From Streptomyces sp. NBRC 110611 (GTDB taxonomy: Bacteria; Actinomycetota; Actinomycetes; Streptomycetales; Streptomycetaceae): a DNA stretch of 64,000 nt. The notes beneath the pieces were generated by a model. It did no database searches. It had not been told where the DNA came from and was given only the letters and a program-made list of their open reading frames with translations. The DNA lies in contig NZ_BBUY01000004.1 in assembly GCF_001590865.1 (NCBI RefSeq), forward strand, positions 175,928-239,927, in the 5' to 3' direction. Every line of letters starts with the position of its first letter. The first letter of the stretch is position 1. Shown piece after piece: positions 23,886 through 32,970 of this stretch. Made by a program: the position numbers and the translations under genes.

Positions 23886-25639
23886 TCGCCGCCCTCCTCG
23901 GTTGCGTCCCCGTACTCCGGTGCGGCCGGTGCGTGCCCGGTCTCCGGGTGCCCGCCGGCCGCCTCGGCGAGCCCTGCCGGGTCTCCTTCGGCGTGCCCTG
24001 CCGGGCGTGCGTCCGCCTGCCCTTCGGCAGCGGCGGGTACGGTCGGCCGTTCGGCCTCCAGCAGAGCGGCGATCTCCGCCTCGCGCCCGGAGATCCGGTC
24101 GGTGACCTCCGCCAGACGTGCGCGCACGGCGGCCATGTCCTCGTCCGAGAACAGCTCCGTGCCCCGCTCGCCGACCAGCTCCCGCGCCAGCGCCAGGAAG
24201 TCGACCCCCGCGGCGTCATCGGTCCCGGACGAGCCGCCGATCCGGACGAGCCGCGGCAGATGGTCCGCGACCTCTTCCAGCGTGTCCAGCACCTGCTGCT
24301 GGTAGCGGTACTCCAGGATCTCCGGGGCCTCGGCCGCGGTCACCGCGCGGATGTCCAGCGCCTGCGCCTCCAGCAGCGCCGCATTGGCCTTGGCCTCCGA
24401 CTCGGCCTGGACGTACCGCTGCCGGGCGAGCGCCCCGGCCCGGTTGGTCTCCCGCTCCACCGCGGTGTCCATCTGCGCCTGGTACTGCGCGATATCCGCC
24501 ATGATCGCGGAGAGCGTCTCCTGACGGGAGGCCAGCTCCTTGGTCAGGTCGCCCTCGTCCTGTTCCTTGCGGAGGGTGAGCGCGTACTCGTGGGTGTAGG
24601 CGTCCTTGGCGACCCGCACCATCTCCGGTGCGGCCAGGTCCATGCGGTAGCCGCGGTCGGAGGGCTCGGCGTGCGTGATGTTGGCGTTGGTCAGCTCCAC
24701 CGCGGGCCGGAACTGCTGGTTCAGCTGCTCCAGCAGGCGGCCGGTGTCCTCGCCCACCATGTCGTAGATGCCCGCCGCCTCCTGCTCGTAGATGAGGCTG
24801 CGGATGGTCTCGCTCACCGCGTTGCTCAGCTTCTCGTCGAAGCCGCGCACCGCGCCCAGCGTGTAGACGAACTCCACCGGGTCGCTGATCCGGAACTGGA
24901 TGAACAGGTCGATGGACGCCTTCACCCCGCCCTTGGTCGGTGCCTCGCGCACCGGCGCGTTGAACGGGTACTCACGGGTGGTGTTGATGATGTACGACAC
25001 CCGCTTCCAGGGATTGAGCAGGATCACCCGGCCCGGGCCCACCACCTGCTCCAGCTTCCCGAAGCGGGTGATCAGCGCCTGGCAGCCGTCCGGCACCATC
25101 ACCATGCCCTGCCGCCACCACACGAAGGCCACCGCCGCCAGCGACAGCAGCCAGTAGTGGATCCCGAAGAGCGGGTGGGTGACCACGTCACCGCCGGCCG
25201 CGGCGACGATGCCGCCGCCCACCGCTCCCACGACCAGCAGCAACAACACCGGCAGCATGCTCAGCAGCGAGCGGCCGCGCGGCATCACCATCGGGCAGAT
25301 CGCATGGACCTGCCGTCCGTCCTCGCGCCGCTGCTCGCTGCGGTTGAGCGCCTCCCGCGCCTCGTCCAGCGGCACGGTCTGCTGGGTCATGATCGTGTCG
25401 ATGCTGCCGCCCTGCTCGCGGGCGGCGGGGAAGTCGGCGGGGTCCATCCCGTCGCCCGTCGACTCGCTCGCCTCGCCGGGGCCGCCGGCTGCCCGGCCGG
25501 CCCCGGCCGCCTGCTCCGCCGTCAGCCGGCCGGCGTCGATCCCGGTACGGCGTCGCAACTCCTCCTCGGCGACGCCCCGCAGCCCGGTGTTGTCGGACAC
25601 CGCCCGTGCGAACTTCCGCACGCTCTGGCTACCTGCCAC
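23882..25639 (-). CDS. SPFH/band 7-domain membrane protein B
   Basis: A 585-residue protein. A long hydrophilic N-terminal region is followed by two membrane helices near residues 130-150 and 160-180, an SPFH domain (GCQALITRFGKLEQVVGPGR, KASIDLFIQFRI), a coiled coil with AEAKANAALLEAQALDIRAV-like repeats, and a Glu/Ala-rich tail. GTG at 25639 with AAAGGGGG is the chosen start; a much longer in-frame opening upstream reads through GC-rich sequence without a ribosome site. Confidence 0.78.
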   Translation of the reverse strand: MAGSQSVRKFARAVSDNTGLRGVAEEELRRRTGIDAGRLTAEQAAGAGRAAGGPGEASESTGDGMDPADFPAAREQGGSIDTIMTQQTVPLDEAREALNRSEQRREDGRQVHAICPMVMPRGRSLLSMLPVLLLLVVGAVGGGIVAAAGGDVVTHPLFGIHYWLLSLAAVAFVWWRQGMVMVPDGCQALITRFGKLEQVVGPGRVILLNPWKRVSYIINTTREYPFNAPVREAPTKGGVKASIDLFIQFRISDPVEFVYTLGAVRGFDEKLSNAVSETIRSLIYEQEAAGIYDMVGEDTGRLLEQLNQQFRPAVELTNANITHAEPSDRGYRMDLAAPEMVRVAKDAYTHEYALTLRKEQDEGDLTKELASRQETLSAIMADIAQYQAQMDTAVERETNRAGALARQRYVQAESEAKANAALLEAQALDIRAVTAAEAPEILEYRYQQQVLDTLEEVADHLPRLVRIGGSSGTDDAAGVDFLALARELVGERGTELFSDEDMAAVRARLAEVTDRISGREAEIAALLEAERPTVPAAAEGQADARPAGHAEGDPAGLAEAAGGHPETGHAPAAPEYGDATEEGGE

Positions 25640-25808
25640 AAATCCCCCTTTGTTTCTCTCGCTTCCACGGCCTGCGGATGCAGCGCCCGTACGTCCCTCC
25701 CGTCCCCGCGCACGGCATCGCTCGGGGAGGGAGTGGGGGGCGAGTCTACGTACCCGGCGGAGGCGGGCGGCGACGCGGTCCGATCCGGGCTGATCCCCAA
25801 GACGCGGC

Positions 25809-26696
25809 CTACCGCTCGTGGCCGTATCCGCTGAGGAGTTCCACGCCGCGGAGCACGGCGGAGTGATCGAGGTCCGCGTCACCGCGGGCCACCGAGGAGG
25901 CGATCAGCTGTGCGGCGGTGCTGCCGAGCGGGAGGGCCGCACCGAGGGCGCGGGCGGTCTCCGTGACGATGCCCATGTCCTTGTGGTGCAGCCCCATGGT
26001 GAAACTGGGCGTGTAGTCCCGGGCCACGAAGTTGTGCTTCTTGCGGGCGAGGACCTGGGAACCGGCGAGCCCGCCGCCGAGCACGTCGAGGGCCGCCTCC
26101 AGCGCCACGCCCGACTTCTCGAGAAAGACCACGGCCTCGGCGCAGGCCTGCATGGTGACCGCGACGATCAGCTGGTTGGCGGCCTTCACGGTCTGGCCGA
26201 CGCCGTGCGGCCCGCAGTGCACGACCGTCCTGCCCAGGGCCTCGAAGACCGGCCGGGCGTCCTCGAAGTCGTCGTCCTCCCCGCCGACCATGATCGACAG
26301 GATGCCTTCGACCGCCCCCACCTCACCGCCCGCTACCGGGGCGTCCAGGACGCGGATGCCGTGCGCGGCCGCGCGGCCGGCCAGCGCGGTGGAGGTCTGC
26401 GGGGCGACAGTCGACATATCGATCAGCAGCGTCCCGGGCCGGGCCTGGGCCAGCACCCCCTCGGGCCCGTACGCGACCTCCTCGACCTGAGGGGTGTCCG
26501 GGAGCATGGTGATGACCACGTCCGCGTCGCGGACCGCGTCGCCGATCGACGCCACGGCCCGGCCGCCCGCGGCCAGCAGCGGGCCCTGCCTGCCGTCCGT
26601 GCGGTTCCAGCCGTGCACGGTGTACCCGGACCGGGCGAGGTTGACGGCCATGGGGCTGCCCATGGTGCCCAGGCCGATGAAGCCGATCGTCTTCAA
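25809..26696 (-). CDS. 2-hydroxy-3-oxopropionate (tartronate semialdehyde) reductase-type dehydrogenase
   Basis: A 295-residue beta-hydroxyacid dehydrogenase. The NAD(P) motif GFIGLGTMG is at the N-terminus, followed by the substrate motif DAPVAGGEVGA and the catalytic-lysine segment GVGQTVKAANQL. The family also includes 3-hydroxyisobutyrate dehydrogenase; the GarR/GlxR subgroup fits best. TTG at 26696 is the start, with AAGGAG 7 bases upstream and no ATG in place. It lies about 50 bp after the nitrate operon on the same strand and may be a read-through partner. Confidence 0.75.
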   Translation of the reverse strand: MKTIGFIGLGTMGSPMAVNLARSGYTVHGWNRTDGRQGPLLAAGGRAVASIGDAVRDADVVITMLPDTPQVEEVAYGPEGVLAQARPGTLLIDMSTVAPQTSTALAGRAAAHGIRVLDAPVAGGEVGAVEGILSIMVGGEDDDFEDARPVFEALGRTVVHCGPHGVGQTVKAANQLIVAVTMQACAEAVVFLEKSGVALEAALDVLGGGLAGSQVLARKKHNFVARDYTPSFTMGLHHKDMGIVTETARALGAALPLGSTAAQLIASSVARGDADLDHSAVLRGVELLSGYGHER

Positions 26697-26743
26697 GGCG
26701 AACTCCTTGCTGTGGGATTCGGGAAAAGGGGGATAAAGGAGGA

Positions 26744-27946
26744 TCAGGAGAGGAGGAGCTGTTCCAGGTCCGCGGGGGGCTGCCGGCCGACGAAGGACGC
26801 GAGGGTGCGCGGGCAGCCGGTGCCGCCGGCGAGCATCCCGCCGAGGAGCACACCGGTGTCCGGCCGCAGCAGGACCTTGGCGTAGTGGCTGGTGCCCTCG
26901 GCGAAGACGACATCGAGCGCCCCGTCCTCCGCGGGGCGGGTGGCGCCGAAGGTTGCCACGTTCACGCCGAAGAGCTTCAGCGCGGTGAAGGTGTCGGCGC
27001 CGTCGAAGGGTGCGGCGCCGCGGCCCGTCAGCTGGTCCGCCACGGTGTCCGCCATCCGGTATCCGGGGGCGACCAGGCCATGGCAGCGTCCCTGGACGGA
27101 GGCGCATTCGCCGATGGCCCAGACGCGCTCGTCGCGGGTGCGGCAATGGCCGTCGACGGCGAAGCCGCCGCGTTCGCCGCGTTCCAGTCCCATGGCGGCG
27201 GCCAGGTCGTCCCGGGGGCGGACCCCCGCGGCGAAGACCACGAGGTCGGTCTCCAGACGGGTGCCGTCGGAGAGCGTCACCCCGCGCACCGTGCGGTCGG
27301 CGCGGGCGTCGACCGACGCGGTGGCGGTGCCGCAGCGCAGCCGCAGGCCGAGGCCGGTGACCTGCTCGTGGAGCACCTGTGCCGCGCCGGCGTCGAGCTG
27401 GGCCGGCATCAGATGCGGAGCGGTCTCCACGATGTGCGGGCGCATCCCCAGCAGGCGCAGGGCGTTGGCCGCCTCCAGGCCGAGGAGCCCGCCGCCGATC
27501 ACCACGCCGGGCCGGCCGGCGCGGGCGGCCGCGCGGATGGCGTCGAGGTCGTCGAACGTGCGGTAGACGAAGCACCCCGTCAGGTCATGGCCCGGGACCG
27601 GCGGCACGAACGGGCGCGAGCCGGTGGCCAGGACCAGGGCGTCGTACGCGACCTCGTCGCCTTCGGCGGTAGTGACCGTACGGGCCGCCCGGTCGGCCGA
27701 CACCGCCGGGCAGCCGAGGCGCAGTTCCGCACGGGAGCCGTCGAACACGTCCCGCCCGCCGAGGGTGAGGTCGTCCCTGCTCTTGCCGTCCAGGTAGGAG
27801 GAGAGGGCGACGCGGTCATAGGCGGGGTGGCGTTCCTCCGCCAGCACGACGACGCGCCAGGCGCCCGCGCCGTCCATGGCCCGTAGCCGGTCGACGAGCC
27901 GGTGGCCCACCATGCCGTGGCCGACGACGACGAGCGTGCGCGTCAC
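26744..27946 (-). CDS. FAD/NAD(P)-dependent oxidoreductase, NirB N-terminal-like, nitrate/nitrite assimilation
   Basis: A 400-residue flavoprotein matching only the FAD/NAD half of NADH nitrite reductase NirB. The FAD motif VVGHGMVGHRL, an LATGSRPFVPPVPG segment, the NAD motif VIGGGLLGLEAANAL and the closing FAD motif are present. The siroheme and [2Fe-2S] parts of NirB are absent, so by itself it can only move electrons. It probably feeds the molybdenum reductase. GTG start overlaps the previous gene's stop as GTGA. Confidence 0.78.
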   Translation of the reverse strand: MTRTLVVVGHGMVGHRLVDRLRAMDGAGAWRVVVLAEERHPAYDRVALSSYLDGKSRDDLTLGGRDVFDGSRAELRLGCPAVSADRAARTVTTAEGDEVAYDALVLATGSRPFVPPVPGHDLTGCFVYRTFDDLDAIRAAARAGRPGVVIGGGLLGLEAANALRLLGMRPHIVETAPHLMPAQLDAGAAQVLHEQVTGLGLRLRCGTATASVDARADRTVRGVTLSDGTRLETDLVVFAAGVRPRDDLAAAMGLERGERGGFAVDGHCRTRDERVWAIGECASVQGRCHGLVAPGYRMADTVADQLTGRGAAPFDGADTFTALKLFGVNVATFGATRPAEDGALDVVFAEGTSHYAKVLLRPDTGVLLGGMLAGGTGCPRTLASFVGRQPPADLEQLLLS

Positions 27947-29352
27947 GAGGCCTCCCTCAGCTCGTTCCGGGACCCGCGGGCCCAGGCGCCGCACAGCTCC
28001 CGCACCCGCTCGCCGCAGCCGCCGCACCCGGTCGTGGCGCGGGTCGTCGCGGCGAGCGCCGCGACGGTGCGGGAGCCCGCCCGCCAGGCCTGGTGGAGGG
28101 CGCGTTCGGTGACGCTGTTGCAGAGGCACACCAGGGCGTCGCCGTCCGCCTCGGCCTCGTCCGACGCGGGTCTGGGCGGCCAGCCGAGGAGCAACCCCAG
28201 CCGGTCGGTGGGCAGTTGCTGCCGCAGCCGGTGCAGGCGGCCGATCGTGGCGGTGGCCCGCGGCAGGCCGAACAGCACGGCCCCGACAACGCGGTCGTGC
28301 CGCAGCGCGAGTCGGGCGTACCGCCGGCCCGCCCGGTCGGTGAGCGTGACCAGGCGGGTCCCGGGCCGTGCGAAATCGGCCGGTGAGCCGATGCAGGACA
28401 CGTCCGCCGCCTGGGTGCGCAGCCGGAGCGACGGCGGGACGGCCCGGTGGGCCGTGCCCCGTCCGGTGAGGATCCTCGCGAGGGCGTCGGCCTGCTCCAG
28501 CGCGGCATCGGTGCCCGCCATGGCCCGGCCCTCGTGCTCGGCGCAGTCGCCGATGGCGTGGATGTGCGGGTCACCGGTGCGCAGCCGTGCGTCGACGACG
28601 ACGCCCGTGCCGATGTCCAGGCCCGCCTTGCGGGCGAGCCGGACATCGGGGGTGGCACCGGCGCACAGGACGAGGGTGCCGGCCCGGAGGGTGGTCCCGT
28701 CGTCCAGCCGCAGCTGACCCGGTGTACGCCGCACGGCGGTGCGGCCGCCGAGCACGGTGACCCCGGACCGCTCCAGTTCCTCGGTGAGCATGCCGCCGCA
28801 GAGGTCGCCGAGGCGGTCGTGCAGGGGAGTGGGGCCGCCGCACACCAGCGTGGTCGTGGTGCCGCGGGCGGCCAGCGCGCTCGCGGTCTCCACCGCCTGC
28901 GGCCCGTCACCGAGCACCACCACGGTCCCGCCTGTGATCCGGTCGCAGTCGGCCGCGGTCCGCAGTGTGGTGACGCCGGCGGCGAGGCTGCCGTCGGGAG
29001 CGGTGACGCCGGGAACGCCGGGGACCGTGGGGAGCGCCTCCATGGCCAGCACGAGCGTGTCGTACGGGACGGCGGTCCCGGCCCCGCCGGCCACCGCCCG
29101 CACCTCCCGCCGCTCCCGGTCGATACCGGTCACGACGGCGTCCGTACGGACACCGATCCCGGGCGGGGGCGGCAGGCGCAGGTCCTTCGGGGCGCGCAGG
29201 GCCTCGATGACGGAGAGCGGGGACGGCCGGTGGTGGGCGGGCCCGGGTTCGGTCCCCATGACGGTGACGGTTCCCTCGTGCCCGTGGTGGCGGAGCCGTT
29301 CCGCGAACTGGTGGGCCGTCGGTCCGTTGCCGAGGACGAGGACGTGGCTCAC
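27943..29352 (-). CDS. FAD oxidoreductase with C-terminal BFD-like [2Fe-2S] domain, nitrate reductase electron-transfer subunit
   Basis: A 469-residue protein. The N-terminal two-thirds is a pyridine-nucleotide-disulfide oxidoreductase fold (VLVLGNGPTAHQF, then VVVLGDGPQAVETASAL). The C-terminus has CLCNSVTE and, about 35 residues on, TGCGGCGERV, the four cysteines of a BFD-like iron-sulfur domain. It would shuttle electrons from NAD(P)H to nitrate reductase. GTG at 29352 has AGGAG upstream and overlaps the nitrate reductase stop as GTGA. Confidence 0.8.
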   Translation of the reverse strand: MSHVLVLGNGPTAHQFAERLRHHGHEGTVTVMGTEPGPAHHRPSPLSVIEALRAPKDLRLPPPPGIGVRTDAVVTGIDRERREVRAVAGGAGTAVPYDTLVLAMEALPTVPGVPGVTAPDGSLAAGVTTLRTAADCDRITGGTVVVLGDGPQAVETASALAARGTTTTLVCGGPTPLHDRLGDLCGGMLTEELERSGVTVLGGRTAVRRTPGQLRLDDGTTLRAGTLVLCAGATPDVRLARKAGLDIGTGVVVDARLRTGDPHIHAIGDCAEHEGRAMAGTDAALEQADALARILTGRGTAHRAVPPSLRLRTQAADVSCIGSPADFARPGTRLVTLTDRAGRRYARLALRHDRVVGAVLFGLPRATATIGRLHRLRQQLPTDRLGLLLGWPPRPASDEAEADGDALVCLCNSVTERALHQAWRAGSRTVAALAATTRATTGCGGCGERVRELCGAWARGSRNELREAS

Positions 29353-31493
29353 GGTGTGGCTCCTGGCAGGGGTTCGAGGCGCACGGCGCACACTTTGAAT
29401 TCCGGCATACCGCTGCGCGGGTCCAGCGCCGGGTGGGTGAAGAGATTGGCCCGGCCGTCACCGGGAAAGTGGAACGGGGCGAAGACGGTGTCCAGGCGCA
29501 TCGTCGGATCCACCCGCACCCGGGCCGTCATGCTCCCGCGGGCCGAGGAGATCCGGGCGAGACTCCCGTCCACCACACCGGACCGGACCGCGGTATCGGG
29601 GTGGACCTCGACGAACGGCTCGGGAACGGCCCCGGTCAGCTCGGCCACCCGGCGGGTCTGCGCTCCGGACTGGTAGTGCGCCAGGACCCGGCCGGTCGTC
29701 GCGTAGAGCGGGTACGCGGGGCCGATGTCCTCGGCCGGCCCCTGGTGGTCGACGGCGGTGAACCGGGCCCGGCCGTCCGGGTGCGCGAACCGGTCCAGGA
29801 ACAGCCTGGGCGTCCCCGGATGCCGACCGGGCGCATCCGGGCAGGGCCAGTGCAGGCTCTCCCGGGCGTCCAGCCGCCGGTACGAGATCCCCGAGTAGTC
29901 CGCCCGGCCGCCCCGGGACGCGGCGCGCAGCTCGTCGAAGACCTCCCGCGGGTCGGCGGACCAGCGGCCGGCGGGTTCACCGAGCCGCACCGCGAGATCC
30001 CGCAGCACCTCCAGGTCGCTGCGTACCTGCGGCGGCGGCGACAGCAGGGCACGGCGGCGCAGTACCCGGCCTTCCAGGTTGGTCAGCGTGCCCTCCTCCT
30101 CGGCCCACTGCGTGACGGGCAGCACCACATCCGCCATCCGGGCCGTCTCGGACGGCACGAAGTCGGCCACCACGAGGAGATCGAGGGCGGCGAGCCGGTC
30201 GGTCAGGTGCGCGGAGCGGGGCGCCGAGACGACCGGGTTCGAGCCGAACACCAGCAGACCGCGGGGCCCGTGCTCACCGCCCAGCGCGTCCAGGAGTTCA
30301 TAGGCGCTGCGTCCGGGACCCGGCAGCCGATCCGGTGTCACGCCCCAGACGCCGGCGACGTGGGCGCGCGCCGCCGGGTCGGTGATCGAGCGGTAGCCCG
30401 GCAGCTGGTCGGCCTTCTGCCCGTGCTCCCGGCCGCCCTGGCCGTTGCCCTGCCCGGTCAGACACCCGTATCCGCTGCCGGTGCGCCCCGGCAGGCCGAG
30501 GGCGAGCGCGAGGTTGACGAAGCCCGCCACGGTGTCGGTGCCGGTGCTGTGCTGCTCCACCCCACGGCCGGTCAGCACATAGGCGTTCCGGGCCCCGGCG
30601 AGCATTCGGACGGCTCTGCGCTGGTCGGACGCGGGCACACCGGTGAGCGCCTCGACCCGCTCCGGCCACCAGGCCATCGCCCGGCGCAGTGCGTCGTCGA
30701 AGCCGCGGGTGCGGGTACGGATGTAGTCCCGGTCGAGCAGCCCGTCGACGGCGGCGATGTGCAGCAGGCCGAGCGCGAGCGCCAGATCGGTGCCGGGCGC
30801 GGGCTGCAGGTGCAGCGCCGCACGGCGGGCGGTGGCGGTCCGCCGCGGATCCATGACGATCAGCTCGGCCTGGTCGAGGTGCTGCATCAGGGGCGGCATG
30901 GTCTCGGCGACGTTCGCGCCGGCCAGCAGTACCGTCTGTGCTTCCCCGAGGTCGGTGACCGGGAAGGGCAGCCCCCGGTCCAGGCCGAAGGCCGCGTTCC
31001 CCGCCGCGGCGGCGGACGACATGCAGAACCGGCCGTTGTAGTCGATCTGGCTGGTGCCCAGGGCGAGCCGGGCGAACTTGCCGAGGAGGTAGGCCTTCTC
31101 GTTGGTGAGACCGCCGCCCCCGAACACCGCCACCCCGTCCGGGCCGTGCCGGTCGCGGATGCCGCGCAGGCCCTCGGCGACCCGGTCCAGCGCCACGTCC
31201 CAGGAGGCCTCGGCGAGCCGGCCGTCGGGGCGGCGGACCAGCGGACGGGTCAACCGGTCGGCGGCGGACAGGACTTGAGGAGCGGTCCACCCCTTCTGGC
31301 ACAGCCGGCCACGGTTGACGGGGAAGTCGGCGGGCCGCACCGTCACCTCGGCCGCCCGCGCGCCGCGCAGCCGGGTACCGCACTGCAGGGCGCAGTAAGG
31401 GCAGTGGGTGTCCGACTCCGGTACGGAGCGGGGGTCCGGCTCGGGTGCGGATGGCGTGCCCGACTCCCTTACAGGAAGGGGAGGTTCAGACAT
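29349..31493 (-). CDS. Assimilatory nitrate reductase catalytic subunit (molybdopterin oxidoreductase)
   Basis: A 714-residue Mo-bis-MGD enzyme of the NasA/NarB type. The N-terminal [4Fe-4S] motif is CPYCALQCGTRL followed by CQKGW. Molybdopterin-binding segments include NEKAYLLGKFAR, DYNGRFCMSSAAA (the Cys in this stretch is the likely Mo ligand) and a C-terminal dinucleotide-binding domain. A serine/proline-rich 28-residue extension precedes the cluster. It is cytoplasmic: no Tat signal. Its start overlaps the stop of the transporter gene by 8 bases. Confidence 0.85.
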   Translation of the reverse strand: MSEPPLPVRESGTPSAPEPDPRSVPESDTHCPYCALQCGTRLRGARAAEVTVRPADFPVNRGRLCQKGWTAPQVLSAADRLTRPLVRRPDGRLAEASWDVALDRVAEGLRGIRDRHGPDGVAVFGGGGLTNEKAYLLGKFARLALGTSQIDYNGRFCMSSAAAAGNAAFGLDRGLPFPVTDLGEAQTVLLAGANVAETMPPLMQHLDQAELIVMDPRRTATARRAALHLQPAPGTDLALALGLLHIAAVDGLLDRDYIRTRTRGFDDALRRAMAWWPERVEALTGVPASDQRRAVRMLAGARNAYVLTGRGVEQHSTGTDTVAGFVNLALALGLPGRTGSGYGCLTGQGNGQGGREHGQKADQLPGYRSITDPAARAHVAGVWGVTPDRLPGPGRSAYELLDALGGEHGPRGLLVFGSNPVVSAPRSAHLTDRLAALDLLVVADFVPSETARMADVVLPVTQWAEEEGTLTNLEGRVLRRRALLSPPPQVRSDLEVLRDLAVRLGEPAGRWSADPREVFDELRAASRGGRADYSGISYRRLDARESLHWPCPDAPGRHPGTPRLFLDRFAHPDGRARFTAVDHQGPAEDIGPAYPLYATTGRVLAHYQSGAQTRRVAELTGAVPEPFVEVHPDTAVRSGVVDGSLARISSARGSMTARVRVDPTMRLDTVFAPFHFPGDGRANLFTHPALDPRSGMPEFKVCAVRLEPLPGATP

Positions 31494-32865
31494 GGCTGAC
31501 TTCCCTGGCGGTCCCCGCGGGGTCCCCGCTGCCCGCGGGCCGCCGGCGCAGGTAGACGGCCCGGATCACCGCCACGCACAGCGCGTAGTAGGCGAGGAAG
31601 GCGAAGAAGGCCGGGGTGCCGGAGCCGGAGCCGTCCGCGTAGGAGAGTTTGAAGGCGAGGTTGATGGCGGCGCCGCCGAGTCCGCCGATCGCGCCGGCGA
31701 TCGCGATGACCGCGCCGGACAGCCGGCGGGCCCGGGCGAAGGCACCGTGCGCGTCGTGGCCGGAGGTGATCTCGTCCTCGGCCGCCTTGGCGAAGACCGC
31801 CGGGATCATCTTGTACGTCGAGCCGTTGCCGATGCCGCTGAGCACGAAGAGCGCGGTGAACCCGGCGACGAGCAGGCCGAAGGAGTGCAGGCCGGCGGCG
31901 ACGACGAGCACGGCGGTGCCGGCGCCCATGCCGAGGAACGTCCACAACGTGACCCGCGCACCGCCCAGTCGGTCGGCCAGCCGGCCGCCCAGCGGGCGGG
32001 AGAAGGAGCCGAGCAGCGGACCGAGGAAGGTGTAGCCGACCGCTTCCAGTGGGGTGGCACCGAACTCGTTCTGCAGGACGAGGCCGAAGGCGAAGCCGTA
32101 GCCGATGAACGAGCCGAAGGTGCCGACGTACAGGAGCGATATCCACCAGGTGTCACGGTGCCGGACGGCCTCGCGCTGGGCGCCGGGATCGGCCCGTACC
32201 GCGTCCACGTTGTCCATCTTCCAGGCGGCCAGCAGCGCGATCAGCACGATCAGCGGCAGGTAGACGGCCGCGACGTAGGACGGGTGGGTGTTTCCGGCGA
32301 CGGAGATGACCGCGAGTCCGATGAGCTGGACCGCCGCCACACCGAGGTTGCCGCCGCCCGCGTTGAGGCCGAGGGCCCAGCCCTGGTGGCGCTGCGGGTA
32401 GAACGCGGTGATGTTCGTCATCGACGACGCGAAGTTGCCGCCGCCGACTCCGGCCACCGCGCCGATCGCCAGGAACACCCAGAACGGGGTGCCGGGCCGC
32501 TGGACGAAGTACAGGGCCAGCAGCGTGGGGACGAGCAGGATCCCGGTGGCGAACACGGTCCAGTTCCGCCCGCCGAACCGGGTCACCGCGTAGCTGTAGG
32601 GCAGGCGCAGCAGCGAGCCGACGACGGTCGGGGTGGCCACCAGGAGGAACTTCTGGCCGGGGTCGAAGCCGAAGCCGATGCCGGGGGAGAGGAACAGGAC
32701 GAGTACGGACCACAGTGTCCATACCGAGAACCCGATGTGTTCGGAGAGGACGGACAGGATCAGGTTGCGGCGGGCGATGCGGTGGCCGCCCTGGTGCCAG
32801 GCGTCTTCGTCCTCGGGGTTCCAGCCGGTGAGCCAGCGGCCCCGTCCGGCGGGTGTGTCAGCCAT
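31486..32865 (-). CDS. narK: NarK-type nitrate/nitrite MFS transporter, first gene of nitrate operon
   Basis: A 459-residue, 12-helix MFS protein of the nitrate/nitrite porter family. The two family signature regions are visible: AGVGGGNFASSMTNITAFYP (glycine-rich helix 5) and a second one, GGLGGAAINLAF, in helix 11. It imports nitrate for the reductase encoded next. The operon starts here; a strong hairpin at 32900-32938 isolates it from the upstream PAS gene. No clear GlnR operator was recognised by eye. Confidence 0.85.
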   Translation of the reverse strand: MADTPAGRGRWLTGWNPEDEDAWHQGGHRIARRNLILSVLSEHIGFSVWTLWSVLVLFLSPGIGFGFDPGQKFLLVATPTVVGSLLRLPYSYAVTRFGGRNWTVFATGILLVPTLLALYFVQRPGTPFWVFLAIGAVAGVGGGNFASSMTNITAFYPQRHQGWALGLNAGGGNLGVAAVQLIGLAVISVAGNTHPSYVAAVYLPLIVLIALLAAWKMDNVDAVRADPGAQREAVRHRDTWWISLLYVGTFGSFIGYGFAFGLVLQNEFGATPLEAVGYTFLGPLLGSFSRPLGGRLADRLGGARVTLWTFLGMGAGTAVLVVAAGLHSFGLLVAGFTALFVLSGIGNGSTYKMIPAVFAKAAEDEITSGHDAHGAFARARRLSGAVIAIAGAIGGLGGAAINLAFKLSYADGSGSGTPAFFAFLAYYALCVAVIRAVYLRRRPAGSGDPAGTAREVSHV

Positions 32866-32899
32866 GGTGCGCTCCAGGTGGGTGAGGGGTTCCGGGACG

Positions 32900-32938
32900 G
32901 GCCGGGCCCCGGCGAGAGCTGCTCACCGGGGCCCGGCC
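32900..32938 (-). terminator. Hairpin terminator of the PAS-protein gene
   Basis: A perfect 13-bp GC-only inverted repeat (32900-32912 with 32926-32938) and a 13-base loop, located 32 bp after the PAS gene stop. It should end transcription coming from the biosynthetic locus before the nitrate operon. Confidence 0.65.
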
Positions 32939-32970
32939 TGTGCTGCGGCCCGAAACGGAGGTCTGACGGC

